Shown in pieces: positions 27,809-38,500 of a DNA stretch of 64,000 nt. The stretch is from CBDFMG01 sp965221205 [NCBI: bacterium]. Its GTDB lineage: Bacteria > SM23-31. The stretch's first letter is position 1, and every line of letters begins with the position of its first letter. The position numbers and the translations under genes are program-made. Below the pieces are notes generated by a model. The model did no database searches, was not told the origin of the DNA, and saw nothing but the letters and a program-made list of their open reading frames with translations. The stretch covers positions 806,001 through 870,000 of the forward strand of contig OZ244870.1 of the NCBI GenBank assembly GCA_965221205.1. Direction: 5' to 3'.

Positions 27809-29950
27809 TTATACTTCAGGATCCTTCTTGGGGACAATATTGACAATGTTTTTGCAGTCGGGATGGCCGGTGCAAGCGTAAAACTTAGACTTGTTTTTGG
27901 ATTTCGCTTTCATATCCTTACCGCATAGCGTACATCGCAGAAGTGTATTTTTACAAGAGGGATAACCGGAACAGGCAAAAAATATGCCGTATCTTCCTTT
28001 GCGGATCACCATATCTTTGCCGCATTCTTTACAGACGTGACCCGTTGGTTGGGGTTCTGCCGATCCACCGGAAGCATCGCCCTCGTTTTCAATGCTTTTC
28101 GCGTTTTTACAGACGGGAAAGCCGGAGCAGGCATAAAACTTTCCGTTCTTGCTCCAGCGGATTACCATTTCGCTGCCGCACTTCTCGCAGGAAAACCCGG
28201 CTTTTTCAACCAGCTCTTGCTCGAACGTTTTAATTTCGCCGAAAACTTTGTCGAGATTTTCTTGAAACGGCTTGTAAAATTCGTCGACAACATCAAAGTA
28301 GTTTTTCTTTCCTGATTCGATGAGATCAAGCTCCGATTCCATATGTGCGGTAAAATTGACATCAATAATATCGGGAAAGCCTTTGACAACAATTTTACTG
28401 ACCATTTCGCCAAGTTCGGTAGGGGTCAGTTTTCTTTTATCACGTGTAATATAGTTCCGTGTAATGAGCGTAGATATAATTTGTGCGTAAGTGCTTGGCC
28501 GTCCAATTCCGAGCTGTTCGAGCTCTTTAACAAGAGAACTGTCATTGAACCGAGCAGGAGGTTTCGTAAAATGTTGCTTCAAATCAGAATTCTGCATTTC
28601 AAGAATCATTCCTTCGGTCAAACCGGATGGTATTTTATTGGACGAAGCGTCATTCTCTTCAATATCATCACCAATTTGTTGTTCGCTCCTTATTTTCAAA
28701 AATCCGGGGAATAAGAGTTCAGATCCGGTTAGGGAAAAATCACACGGTCCGGCACTTATCGTTATTGTGGTCTGGTTCGATACGGCTTCCTTCATTTGGC
28801 TTGCAACGACGCGGTTCCAGATCAAAAGATATAATTTGTATTGCTCATCATTCAAATATTGTCTAAGCGATTCCGGCGGACGGGAAAAATAAGATGGTCG
28901 GATGCATTCATGAGCGTCCTGAACTTTTCCTTTCGATTTCTTTTTGAAAATACGTGCTTTCGCAGGTATGAAATCCGGTCCATAATTTTTGCGAATAAAA
29001 TCGTGCAATTCATCGAGCGCTTCATTGCTGATCCGGGTTGAATCCGTACGCATGTAAGTGATCAGTCCGACGCTTCCCTCACGTCCCAACTCAATTCCTT
29101 CATACAATTGCTGGGCAATAAACATGGTTTTTTTTGGAGCGTAGCCAAGCCGGTTTGAAGCCTCTTGCTGAAGCGTACTCGTTATAAAAGGTGGAAACGG
29201 GTTCCGCTTTACCTTCTTTTTCCGAATGGATTTAAGTGTAAATTGCTCATTTTTGTACGACTGTTCAATTTCTTGAGCAGTTTCTCCATCGGGAATTTCC
29301 GCTTTTACACCTTTGTATTTTGCCAGGACTGCTTTTAATATATCGCTGTCAGGACTGTTCAAATCGACATGTATCGTCCAGTATTCCGTCGGACTGAAAC
29401 GGTGGATGCTACCCTCGAGTTCAGTAATAAGTTTCAGGGCAACGGACTGCACTCTTCCTGCTGATAAACTTCCTTTAAACAATGTCCGCCAAAGAAATGG
29501 ACTCATTTTATAGCCGACAAGCCTGTCAAGTACACGGCGAGCCTGCTGTGCGTCGACTTTCGGCATATCGATGGGAAACGGATTATCAATGGCATTTTGT
29601 ACTGCTTTGAGAGTGATTTCATTAAACAATGCCCGGTGGACTTTCTTATTATTTCCAATTTCTTTCGCTATATGCCATGCTATTGCTTCACCTTCCCGGT
29701 CAGGGTCTGTAGCAATGTATATTTCATCAGAGGATTTCGCCGCTTTTTTAAGCTCGTTTATCGTCTTTTGCTTCCCTTTGATAGTGACATACTCAGGTTT
29801 GAATTTATCTTCGATGTTGATACCGAGCTGGCTTTCCGGCAGGTCTCTGATATGACCGACGGAGGCTTTGACTGTATAGTCTCTACCGAGAAATTTATTG
29901 ATTGTTTTCGCTTTTGAGGGCGATTCTACGATGACCAACGATTTTTTCAT
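27809..29950 (-). CDS. topA: DNA topoisomerase I
   Basis: Type IA topoisomerase that relaxes negative supercoils. 713 residues. TOPRIM domain VIVESPSKAKTINKFLG with DPDREGEAIAWH, active-site Tyr in VGLITYMRTDSTRIS (about residue 298), and an SLVKELEQLGIGRPSTYAQI loop. Three Cys4 zinc ribbons close the protein, starting CEKCGSEMVIRWSKNG, CKECGKDMVIRKGRYG and CTLCGKDMKAKSKNKS. It starts 42 bp after the recA stop on the same strand. Confidence 0.96.
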   Translation of the reverse strand: MKKSLVIVESPSKAKTINKFLGRDYTVKASVGHIRDLPESQLGINIEDKFKPEYVTIKGKQKTINELKKAAKSSDEIYIATDPDREGEAIAWHIAKEIGNNKKVHRALFNEITLKAVQNAIDNPFPIDMPKVDAQQARRVLDRLVGYKMSPFLWRTLFKGSLSAGRVQSVALKLITELEGSIHRFSPTEYWTIHVDLNSPDSDILKAVLAKYKGVKAEIPDGETAQEIEQSYKNEQFTLKSIRKKKVKRNPFPPFITSTLQQEASNRLGYAPKKTMFIAQQLYEGIELGREGSVGLITYMRTDSTRISNEALDELHDFIRKNYGPDFIPAKARIFKKKSKGKVQDAHECIRPSYFSRPPESLRQYLNDEQYKLYLLIWNRVVASQMKEAVSNQTTITISAGPCDFSLTGSELLFPGFLKIRSEQQIGDDIEENDASSNKIPSGLTEGMILEMQNSDLKQHFTKPPARFNDSSLVKELEQLGIGRPSTYAQIISTLITRNYITRDKRKLTPTELGEMVSKIVVKGFPDIIDVNFTAHMESELDLIESGKKNYFDVVDEFYKPFQENLDKVFGEIKTFEQELVEKAGFSCEKCGSEMVIRWSKNGKFYACSGFPVCKNAKSIENEGDASGGSAEPQPTGHVCKECGKDMVIRKGRYGIFFACSGYPSCKNTLLRCTLCGKDMKAKSKNKSKFYACTGHPDCKNIVNIVPKKDPEV

Positions 29951-29992
29951 AATTATTTTTATTTGACACAGTCATTTTTAAAAAGAGTTGTG

Positions 29993-31021
29993 TCATTTTT
30001 GCTCATTTTTTTCGGAATTGACAAGATGAAGCACTTCTTTAACTTTATCGGTTACACTTTTGTAGACTGCGCTGTTTTCCTGAAGAAAGTGGCGCACGTT
30101 TTCCCGTCCTTGACCAAGGCGCTCTTTGCCATAAGAGAACCAGGTTCCGGTCCGTTCGATTATATTGTGCTCGAGCGCAAGGTCGATAATTTCACCTTCC
30201 TGTGAAATCCCTTTACCGTAGAGAAGGTCAAATTCGGTATCTCTGAAAGGAGGTGCAACTTTATTCTTTACAACTTTCACTCTTGTCCTATTACCTACAA
30301 TATTACTTCCTTCTTTTAACGAAGCAATTCGCCTGATATCGAGCCTGATGCTTGAATAAAACTTGAGTGCACGTCCTCCGGGAGTAGTTTCCGGATTTCC
30401 AAACATGACACCTATTTTTTCCCGAATTTGATTGATAAAAACACAGGTACATTGTGATTTGTTCACTACACTCGTAAGTTTTCTAAGTGCTTGTGACATG
30501 AGCCGTGCCTGTAGACCTACATGTGCATCACCCATTTCCCCCTCAATTTCTGCACGAGGTACCAATGCGGCGACTGAATCGATGACGACCATATCTATAG
30601 CTCCGCTCCGAATCAACGTTTCGGTAATCTCAAGCGCCTGCTCTCCGTTATCAGGTTGCGATACGAGGAGGTTGTCTATATCGACGCCGAGATTTTTTGC
30701 ATAGTACGCATCGAGTGCGTGTTCAGCATCCACAAAAACAACATTTCCTCCCAATTGCTGTGTTTCTGCAATAAAGTGGAGGCTTAATGTTGTTTTCCCG
30801 GACGATTCGGGTCCGAATACTTCAATAATCCTGCCGCGCGGAATCCCGCCGATTCCCAGCGCTGCATCAAGGCCAATCGAACCTGTCGGAATTACTGACA
30901 AATCGGACTGAATATTGGATTCCCCGAGTTTCATTACGGCTCCTCTACCGAACTGCTTGTCGAGCTGTGATATAGCAACTTCAATTGCTTTGTCTTTTTT
31001 TATTGAAGGATCTACAGCCAT
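29993..31021 (-). CDS. recA: Recombinase RecA
   Basis: ATP-dependent strand-exchange protein and SOS co-protease. 342 residues. Walker [14 protein letters not shown] at about 66-78, [19 protein letters not shown], Walker [22 protein letters not shown], the loop 2 region [27 protein letters not shown], and the C-terminal acidic and lysine-rich tail (SEKNEQK). GGAG lies 8 bp before the ATG at 31021. A perfect palindrome in its promoter region (31062-31079) is a good candidate for an SOS operator. It is upstream of topA. Confidence 0.97.
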   Translation of the reverse strand: MAVDPSIKKDKAIEVAISQLDKQFGRGAVMKLGESNIQSDLSVIPTGSIGLDAALGIGGIPRGRIIEVFGPESSGKTTLSLHFIAETQQLGGNVVFVDAEHALDAYYAKNLGVDIDNLLVSQPDNGEQALEITETLIRSGAIDMVVIDSVAALVPRAEIEGEMGDAHVGLQARLMSQALRKLTSVVNKSQCTCVFINQIREKIGVMFGNPETTPGGRALKFYSSIRLDIRRIASLKEGSNIVGNRTRVKVVKNKVAPPFRDTEFDLLYGKGISQEGEIIDLALEHNIIERTGTWFSYGKERLGQGRENVRHFLQENSAVYKSVTDKVKEVLHLVNSEKNEQK

Positions 31022-31061
31022 CTTATTACTCCTCTCGGTATATACAGCTTCTAATATATGC

Positions 31062-31079
31062 TACACTCAGTAGAGTGTA
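31062..31079. promoter_or_regulatory. Palindromic operator candidate upstream of recA
   Basis: TACACTC, four bases, then GAGTGTA form a perfect inverted repeat 41 bp upstream of the recA start. On the minus strand a TATATT element lies immediately downstream, where a -10 would be, so the palindrome overlaps the promoter spacer. This is the expected place for a LexA-type repressor. The sequence is neither the proteobacterial CTGT-N8-ACAG nor the Bacillus GAAC-N4-GTTC site. Confidence 0.55.
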
Positions 31080-31180
31080 CAGTATCAGCAAAAGGTAATA
31101 ATTGGGAAAACTCTAATTCACGATTCTGAACGTGAAATACAATACCCTGCGTATTACATTTCGCAATATTCCGATGCGAA

Positions 31181-31738
31181 TCAATCAAAATTATGTTCTA
31201 CGAGAACAGAATATTCCGGTCCCTCTTTGCGAAGCACGCTCTTCATAAAGACCATTCTCGAGATCTGCAAGTCACCGGTCGCCATCAATTCCGGAGATAT
31301 AAATTTTTGCACCAAATCTGGTGGCGGATCAGTTTTGAAACGGCCTAAAGTCACATGTGCACGAAACGGCCGCTCTTCACGAGGAACCGAAAGTGAGGCA
31401 CACCGATTATTGACCAGATCAGCAATCTGTATGAGTTCCGGAACACCCTTTACTATTTTTGACCAGTAAGCACGGGGCCGTCTCATGTTCGGAAAAATAT
31501 CTGTTCCCCCGAGCGCTATGGTAAATTTACTAAAAAGTGGCGGCGGTTTGAAAATATCAGCAGTTATTTTTTCAACCAGTTTTTCGGAAGTATCTCCGAT
31601 AAATTTAAGGGTAATATGAATATTTTCCGGTTTTACCCAGTGCGGTCTGAAATTTTGTCCGGAGGCTTCTCGTTGAAACCGGTCGATCATCTCTCTAACA
31701 GATTCGGGTAATTCAATTGCTATAAAAGTCCGTATCAT
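31181..31738 (-). CDS. thpR: RNA 2',3'-cyclic phosphodiesterase (LigT/2H family)
   Basis: Hydrolyses 2',3'-cyclic phosphate ends of RNA. 185 residues with the two HxTx catalytic motifs of the 2H superfamily, HITLKFIGDT (about residue 46) and HVTLGRFKTDPP (about 127), after the typical MIRTFIAIELPESVREMI start. The gene overlaps the end of cinA by 26 bp, which suggests translational coupling. cinA-thpR-recA order is a well-known cluster. Confidence 0.92.
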   Translation of the reverse strand: MIRTFIAIELPESVREMIDRFQREASGQNFRPHWVKPENIHITLKFIGDTSEKLVEKITADIFKPPPLFSKFTIALGGTDIFPNMRRPRAYWSKIVKGVPELIQIADLVNNRCASLSVPREERPFRAHVTLGRFKTDPPPDLVQKFISPELMATGDLQISRMVFMKSVLRKEGPEYSVLVEHNFD

Positions 31739-32990
31739 TTAGCCGCAGCCTGATAATGTTCAGCATTGTTTGGACAGATTGCCCCTTGATTCTTGTCCGT
31801 TCTCCCCTGAGTTGGAGTTTTGTGACGTAGGTTCCAAATCCGTCTGAAAATCCAATGTAAACCAGTCCGACCAATTTTTCCGGTGTTGCTCCACCCGGAC
31901 CTGCAATACCGGTTATCGAAGTGCCTATATCACAGCCACTTTGCTTCCGAATGTTTTCGGCCATCTGCAGGGCTATTTCTTCACTGACAGCCCCATAGAT
32001 TTCAAGATTCTTTCGATCTATGTCGAGTAATTTGATTTTTGCTTCATTGCTATATGCTACAACAGCACGGTCAAAGTAGTTGGAGCTTCCAGCTACGTTA
32101 GTAATTTTGTCACTGGCTCTTCCACCAGTGCACGATTCGGCAACGGCGATTGATACGCTATGTTTTTTTAAAAGTGAGCCGACGACTGATTCCATAGAAT
32201 CGTCATCATAACCGTAAATATTATCGGGTATGAGCGCAACAATTCTCTTTTCTATTTCCTGAATACTACGATTCAATGCTTTTTTTTCTCGTCCCTGCGA
32301 CGTCAGCCGGATATCGACACCGAGCGGGTCCGGCAAAAATGCGACTTCAAGTTCAACGATTTCGGCCAGATCAGAATTCAAGATTTCGGCCAGTTTCGAC
32401 TCGCCGATTCCGGTTGTCCGAATTGTCCGGGACACAACTAAAACAGAGTGTGACAGGTGTTTCTTGAGATAAGGAACGACTTGATCGGTCATCAATCCTT
32501 CCATCTCCACTGGAACACCCGGAAGCATTATAAACACAACACCGTTATTGTTAATAATCAGTCCTGGAGAGGTACCACGTTGATTGGGTAATGTAACAGC
32601 GCCCTCCGGGATTTCAGCCTGTGTAATATTGCTCACCGGCATTTTTTTGTAGCCGAATGACTTAAACTGTTCCCGGACAATATCAAGCTGCTCTTCGCTT
32701 ACTTGAATTTCTCTACCGAAATAGTCAGCTACGGCTTTTTTGCTGATATCATCATGAGTGGGACCGAGTCCGCCGGTGCAAATGACAAGTGGTGCAGCAG
32801 CGCAGGCTGCCTCTGCACCCCACTGAATCTCCTCTTGAGAATCACCAACAGTAAGTGTGCGGACCGTTTTTAAACCTACTGTGGCAAGTTTCTGAGCAAT
32901 ATATGCAGCATTTGTATTAACAGTTTTCCCGGATAAAAGCTCGTTTCCAATAGATAAAATCGACGCTTTGTCAGATATTATGGTATTCAC
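31713..32990 (-). CDS. cinA: CinA family protein (competence/damage-inducible, NMN amidase)
   Basis: 425 residues: an N-terminal MoaB/MogA-like domain (ASILSIGNELLSGKTVNTNA, then CTGGLGPTHDDISKKAVADY) with pyrophosphatase activity in the family, a short linker, and a C-terminal CinA domain (SVSIAVAESCTGGRASDKIT, SGCDIGTSITGIAGPGGATP) that deamidates nicotinamide mononucleotide. Full length for the two-domain form. The start is the GTG at 32990. Upstream of thpR and recA on the same strand, a classical cinA-recA neighbourhood. Confidence 0.94.
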   Translation of the reverse strand: MNTIISDKASILSIGNELLSGKTVNTNAAYIAQKLATVGLKTVRTLTVGDSQEEIQWGAEAACAAAPLVICTGGLGPTHDDISKKAVADYFGREIQVSEEQLDIVREQFKSFGYKKMPVSNITQAEIPEGAVTLPNQRGTSPGLIINNNGVVFIMLPGVPVEMEGLMTDQVVPYLKKHLSHSVLVVSRTIRTTGIGESKLAEILNSDLAEIVELEVAFLPDPLGVDIRLTSQGREKKALNRSIQEIEKRIVALIPDNIYGYDDDSMESVVGSLLKKHSVSIAVAESCTGGRASDKITNVAGSSNYFDRAVVAYSNEAKIKLLDIDRKNLEIYGAVSEEIALQMAENIRKQSGCDIGTSITGIAGPGGATPEKLVGLVYIGFSDGFGTYVTKLQLRGERTRIKGQSVQTMLNIIRLRLNDTDFYSN

Positions 32991-33176
32991 GTTTTTATGG
33001 ACCTGTCACCGCTTCGTACAGATAGTAAATGTATTACAGGCAGAGATTACCCTATGAAATTCGAGTGTTGATACTGCCGAGCTGGGGTAATTATGCAGTT
33101 CTATATCAATTATTAGGGGATTAATATCGAACAATATCGGGTAATAATCAAGAATTATTTAGTCAAGGTAATCGCT

Positions 33177-33641
33177 TTACAGCAACCAGATGATGAGCCA
33201 ACAGCAGATATTGGTATAAATACCGGCAACAACGTCGTCAGACATTATTCCCCATCCCCCGGGAAGGTATTCGAATATTTTTATAGGCAGCGGTTTGAAA
33301 ATGTCAATTATCCGAAACAGAAAAAAAGCGGCGATCCATAGACCCATATCTTTTGGTAGTCCGATGAGTGCAATGATAATTCCCACAGCTTCATCGATAT
33401 TTATTTTTGATGGGTCTTTTCCCCATTCACCCACAAGCGCATGTGCAACGTGTGCACCGGTAAAAAATATTACTACTGCCAAAAGAGTCATAAGGAATGC
33501 AGACAGAGGAGACAGAAACCATAAAAATATGATCCAAAGGAGACTTCCGACCGTACCCGGTCCATACGGGAAATATCCCGTGAATAAACTAGTTGCTATC
33601 AGCTTGTAAAGCGGGGTCAAATTGAATTTTGTAGCGGGCAC
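33177..33641 (-). CDS. pgpA: Phosphatidylglycerophosphatase A
   Basis: Removes the phosphate from phosphatidylglycerol phosphate in the inner membrane. 154 residues from a GTG at 33641, with about four hydrophobic helices. The TGYFPYGPGTVGSLLWIIFL start, the WGKDPSKINIDEAVGIII loop with catalytic acids, and the SDDVVAGIYTNI end are typical of PgpA. It follows pgsA, the enzyme that makes its substrate, with a gap of about 63 bp on the same strand. Confidence 0.92.
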   Translation of the reverse strand: MPATKFNLTPLYKLIATSLFTGYFPYGPGTVGSLLWIIFLWFLSPLSAFLMTLLAVVIFFTGAHVAHALVGEWGKDPSKINIDEAVGIIIALIGLPKDMGLWIAAFFLFRIIDIFKPLPIKIFEYLPGGWGIMSDDVVAGIYTNICCWLIIWLL

Positions 33642-33704
33642 GAATTGAAATACCGGTATGTATTGGAAAGTTACGGTAACAGGAATTTATACAAATGTAG
33701 ATTG

Positions 33705-34319
33705 TTAAAACGGCACTACCATTTTGTAAAATCTCCGAATCAGGTCGGTCAACGGGCTGCGATGTTCATATAAATACACCAGTCCGGTTGCAATGGTAAA
33801 CAGTGCTACAAACTCCAAATAATTGTCAATGAATACCTTCATCGACGCTAAATATGAAAAGGATGCTACTCCCAAATCTGCACTGTAGTGAATTTCAAGA
33901 ATCAAATAAATAAACATTAAATATACTAAAATCACTTGACTGAATGTTTTCCATTTCGCTACGAGGTTTGCAGAGATGGGTTTTCCGAATGCTATCATAT
34001 AGCCGCGAAGTACCGTTATTATTAGATCTCTGCAGACTATAGCAATGATCCAACTGAATTTGAAGTATTTAAGCATCACAAAACCGATAAGCATAGTGGA
34101 TATCAGAATTTTATCGGCAAATGGATCGAGAAATTTCCCCCATTTTGATACGTATCCATACTTCCGGGCAAAATGTCCGTCATACCAGTCAGTGAGAGAA
34201 GCAATGATAAATACTCCGGTTGCAATATATTTAGCCTGTGTACCTTGTTTCAGGAGAAAATACAGTGCTACAGGTGTCAGAATTATTCGCAGTACTGTTA
34301 GTTGATTTGGCAACGTCAT
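33705..34319 (-). CDS. pgsA: CDP-diacylglycerol--glycerol-3-phosphate 3-phosphatidyltransferase
   Basis: Makes phosphatidylglycerol phosphate. 204 residues with about five membrane helices. The CDP-alcohol phosphotransferase motif is complete: DWYDGHFARKYG, then GKFLDPFADK, giving the DG-AR-G-D-D residues that bind two metals and CDP. Start at ATG 34319 (MTLPNQLTVLRIILTP, the usual family start). Its leader has a Bacteroidota-type promoter and an early terminator-like hairpin. pgpA, the next step, lies just downstream. Confidence 0.94.
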   Translation of the reverse strand: MTLPNQLTVLRIILTPVALYFLLKQGTQAKYIATGVFIIASLTDWYDGHFARKYGYVSKWGKFLDPFADKILISTMLIGFVMLKYFKFSWIIAIVCRDLIITVLRGYMIAFGKPISANLVAKWKTFSQVILVYLMFIYLILEIHYSADLGVASFSYLASMKVFIDNYLEFVALFTIATGLVYLYEHRSPLTDLIRRFYKMVVPF

Positions 34320-34350
34320 GATTTTTTAACACAGGTGTATGCTGCATACT

Positions 34351-34373
34351 AAAAAATAGCGGGAATTCCCGCT
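34351..34373 (-). terminator. Terminator-like hairpin in the pgsA leader
   Basis: The 16-bp palindrome AGCGGGAATTCCCGCT (34358-34373) is followed on the minus strand by TATTTTTT. It starts roughly 20 nt after the probable start of transcription and ends 32 bp before the pgsA ATG. It could be an attenuator or simply block stray transcripts. Confidence 0.65.
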
Positions 34374-34397
34374 CTGATGCATCGTTTGTCGCACACG

Positions 34398-34427
34398 CAA
34401 AAATACGACTTTTTTCTTGAATGTCAA
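34398..34427 (-). promoter_or_regulatory. Bacteroidota-type promoter of pgsA
   Basis: On the minus strand TTGACA (34427-34422) is followed after 16 bases by TATTTTTG (34405-34398). The latter fits the TAnnTTTG -7 element of Bacteroidota, and the former supplies the -33 TTG. It also resembles a general sigma-70 -35 box. It lies about 80 bp upstream of pgsA. Confidence 0.6.
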
Positions 34428-34509
34428 GAAAAAATTTAGTTCATTAAGGGCGGCCTAACTGCAAATTCAAACAGTTGTAAAAGTAAATAAAACAATGGTT
34501 TAGTTATAT

Positions 34510-35463
34510 ATGAAATCTCGCGAAACGATCAGAAACAGATCATCTGATATATTGTTATCCGGGACAGTGCTTGAAGGGTACGGCAGTTTTTATACCGTAC
34601 TGTACCGACAATTGCTCTATTCGTGTACACTTCGGGGTAAATTCCGGCAGATTTTAAGAGATGAACATTCTCCTGTTTCAGTTGGTGATAGAGTGAAATT
34701 TCAGAAGATTGATGCAACTTCGGGAGTGATCGAGAAGCTTCTTCATCGGAAAAATAAAATTTCAAGGCCCACAAAGTGGGGTCCGGTTAAAGAGAGGATT
34801 ATTGCATCGAACGTCGATCAGATTATTGCTATCGTTTCTGCAAAAAGTCCGCGTTTCACAACTGGTCTAATTGACAGAATGTTGCTGGTTGCCGAAAGGG
34901 AGCGACTCAAAGGTGTCGTATGCATCAATAAAATTGATCTTATTGATATGCGGGATATAGAAGATACCATTGTCATATACCGTAAGTTAAAGTACCGTAT
35001 ATATCCGTTGAGCGCAAAGACAGGCGAAGGAATCCAGGAGTTACAATCTTTTCTGGATAAGAAGTTTTCTGTCTTCGTTGGCCAGTCAGGTGTTGGGAAA
35101 TCATCGATTCTCAACCGCCTTTTACCAGATTTGAATCTAAAGGTGCAGGAGGTGAGCAGTTATAGCAATAAAGGGAAACATACAACATCTTCTGTTGCGG
35201 CAGTACTGCTCAATTCGGGAGGAATGATTGCTGACACACCGGGATTCAAAGATTTCGGATTATGGGGTATTGAGCAAAACGAGGTGTGTGCATTATACCG
35301 GGAGTTCCGAAGACATGCCCACCGGTGTAAGTATCAACCCTGCTTTCATATTCATGAGCCTGACTGTGCGGTAAAGCGTGCTTATGAAAAGGGGAGTATT
35401 GCTTCATGGCGGTACGAAAATTATATGAGAATATTCAACTCGTATTCCGAACCTTCATATTAA
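34510..35463 (+). CDS. rsgA: Small ribosomal subunit biogenesis GTPase RsgA
   Basis: Circularly permuted GTPase that acts late in 30S maturation. 317 residues: N-terminal OB fold (SVGDRVKFQKID), then G4 (GVVCINKIDLID), G5-like SAKTGEG, G1 (FVGQSGVGKSSILN) and G3 (ADTPGFKDFGL) in the permuted order, followed by a zinc-binding C-terminus (HRCKYQPCFHIHEPDCAVKRA). The ATG at 34510 begins MKSRETIRNRSSD. It is divergent from pgsA, sharing the 34320-34509 gap that holds the pgsA promoter. Confidence 0.95.
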   Translation: MKSRETIRNRSSDILLSGTVLEGYGSFYTVLYRQLLYSCTLRGKFRQILRDEHSPVSVGDRVKFQKIDATSGVIEKLLHRKNKISRPTKWGPVKERIIASNVDQIIAIVSAKSPRFTTGLIDRMLLVAERERLKGVVCINKIDLIDMRDIEDTIVIYRKLKYRIYPLSAKTGEGIQELQSFLDKKFSVFVGQSGVGKSSILNRLLPDLNLKVQEVSSYSNKGKHTTSSVAAVLLNSGGMIADTPGFKDFGLWGIEQNEVCALYREFRRHAHRCKYQPCFHIHEPDCAVKRAYEKGSIASWRYENYMRIFNSYSEPSY

Positions 35464-35514
35464 AATCTCCTCCATAATTTTCAGCACACACTTTCACTAA
35501 AAGTCTGTCATCGA

Positions 35515-38500
35515 TTACCCTATCGGCTGTTTTTTAGGACAAATCCATGGATAGTCGCAGAACTTGCAGTGATTTCCTTCGATAGGCTCAAATTTCTCCT
35601 CCCTGATCAGAGAAGCAGTTTCACGTATAGTATCAAAAGCGTTTGACAGCTGTTGATCGGATCTTTGTGTTGTAATTGCTTCATTCGTTTCGAGATAATA
35701 GAATGTCAAATTTTCCGGAATAGAGCCATACTTCTGCTTCACTGCTTCTGCATAAATTGAAACCTGCAAATTGGTATCGGCATCTTTCTGTGATTTCTGT
35801 TTTCCAGTTTTATAGTCAATGATTTCAAATGCACCTGACTCGTGAATGTCAATCCGGTCAATTTTTCCGGCAACAAGGGTTTCATCCAATATAATTTGAA
35901 AATACTCTTCAACACTTTTCGGCGGGCGTAAATGGCTTTTATTCCATTTAAAAAAATTCTTAAGCTGCTTTTCCCCCTTATTTCTGAATCGTGCCTCTTC
36001 GGCAGGATCCTTATAGCCATCCGGCCTCCAACATGTTTCATACAAATTGAACAGGGTTTTTTCATCCGGCTTTTCACCATCGATTATGATCTGATAAAAC
36101 CGTTGCAGTGTGTCATGGATTGTCTGTCCGAAGGTCGGCCGTGCAGATTTTGGTGCCCTGATTTTATCCATATATCTGAATTTATATTTAAGCGGGCATT
36201 GAGTATACGTATCAATTTTTGAGTAGTCTAATTGTAAAAGTTTGCGTTGTGCGTTATCGCTATCCTGTAGCCGGGGAGTCGGAAGATTCGCAGGATGAAA
36301 CTCAGTTTCAGAAAGTTCCAGCAGAGCAGACCTGATTATAATTGGATCAGGTATCGCATTGTGCGACTGCACATGTAAGTCGATAGACCTCTTTATAGTT
36401 TCTTTAATAGTATCCTTAGTAACAGCCATAAAATCTCCTAAATGGTTGTTGTGAATTGGACCGGATATTCTATCGGAATTTATTTTGGAATGAGCTTCAC
36501 CATTTCCTGCTCTTTCTGAGATGTTCCGTATGATAGATTCCGACCGGGGATCTTTGAGCAGTTCGTTAACAAAAAGGGAACAGGGTGATCCATGTTTGCT
36601 GATTGCAGAAAGATAAAGCTTCTGCCGGGTACGTGTCATAGCAACATAAAAAAGCCTCCGCTCTTCTTGTAGATGGAAATCACCTTCAGGAATCTTCTCT
36701 TTCATTAGTGTCAAGGGAAAAGGCACCATGTCCCTCCGCTTAGTAGTTGGAAACTTTCTACTTTGCAGCGAAATCAAAAAGACGGTGTCGAATTCAAGCC
36801 CTTTTGCTGCATGGACGGTTAAAAAGTTTACAGCACCTTCTTCAAAGGCAGATGTCTCCGGTCGTTCGGTTTCTCCCCCAGCAAGTATGAAATAGTCGAG
36901 AAACTCGATAAATTCTCCGAGGCTCTTATCTTCGTTGTTTTCTTCCTGTTCTAACACAAAATTATACAGACTGATTATTTCCTTTAAAATGAAAGGATTA
37001 TCTCTTGCAGACCTGCCTGTCATTAAAACGGTGTTGTATGCATGAGAGATGATTTTTTGCAGGGTTTTTGCTGCTGTGATGCTGCCTGTATTGTTTATAA
37101 GCGGTTTGAGGAATGTCTGAAATTTCCGTACAGTTACGCTGCCTGCCTCAGAAAGTATAGATTCCGGTCGCTCAAGGTGAATTATGCCCTGGGGGGGGCA
37201 GCCAAGTTCCTGAAGTTCGGATAAAAGAGTCATCATATCGGTAGTTGAGAGCTGCCAGAACGGGTGTTCAAATATTGAATAGAGATATTTGTCATCGGCG
37301 GTGTTATTCAACAGGTGGAGCATTGATACTAAAAACTTGTTCTCGGTCAGGTATAATAACGGATCGCCCGTTGCAATAGTACACGGTATTCCCCGGTGTC
37401 GGCACGCTTTATAGAGAAGCTTTCCGTGCGTATGTGCTCTGTAGAGGACAGCGGTCGTCTCTGAATGGGTTCTATTTCCATTCTTATACCGTTCATTGAG
37501 TAGGTCTGCAATCCTTTCAGCTTCTTCCGGAGGACTGCCGCTTTCAACATACTGCACTGGTATTCCGTTTTCACCAGTTGTGGTGATTTTTTTATCTGGA
37601 TACAGTCTGGACTTCCTGTTATGCTGAATCGATAATCCCGCACAGGTCAGGATGTTGCGCGTAGAACGGTAGTTTATATCGAGCATGATCTCCTTGCATC
37701 CGGGGAAGAGTGTTCGGAACCTTTTAAAGCTCGCATAGGATGCACCGCGAAACCGGTAAATTGCCTGATCGTCATCTCCGACTACGCATAGGTTTTTGTG
37801 GTTCTGAGCGAGGAGTGATATAATCTCTATTTGGGCGCTATTGGTGTCCTGATATTCATCAACAACAATGTGAGTATGGCGTTTTTGGAGCTGCTTCAAA
37901 ACATCAGTGTTGGATTTGAGCAGGTTATAAGCTTTAATAATTTGGTCACCATAATCAAGATATCCTTTTTCTGCAAGAATTTTCTCATATTCGGTATATA
38001 TACATGCGCATTCCTCAAGCTGTTTGGAGTACTGAAGGAGGTTACTATTTTCCGATTCAGAGTTTTCGGTGGAGCTGTTAATTTCGGATGAGAATTTCTG
38101 AGCATATTTGTACAATTCATGGGGCAAAACCAGCTCATCTTTTGCCCGGGAGATAAAAGTCCTTAATCCCATTATGGTCGATAATGGGTCATACGACTCA
38201 AGAAAGTGCTTCGGTTTCAAACGCGAAAAAAGTTTCCGTAATTCAATTTTTTGTCTGATATCGTCAAGCAGTTTATAGTGCGTCGGAATTCCGGCAAGGT
38301 ATCCATATTGACGTACAATCGAATCGCAGAATGAGTGGAATGTTGAAATGTGAACGGAAGAGTTCGGATGTTTGAGGTGTTCGTTCAATCGACTCTTCAT
38401 CTCTTCAGCAGCTTTGTTGCTGAATGTTAATCCTGCAATGTTTTCCGAGGCAACGTTTTTTGTATTGATGAGATAGGCAATTTTGTGAATTATGACGCGG

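Noticed and set aside
37191-37198. G8 run in the UvrD-like gene as a possible frameshift
   Set aside because: The 1023-codon frame passes through it with helicase motifs in order on both sides.
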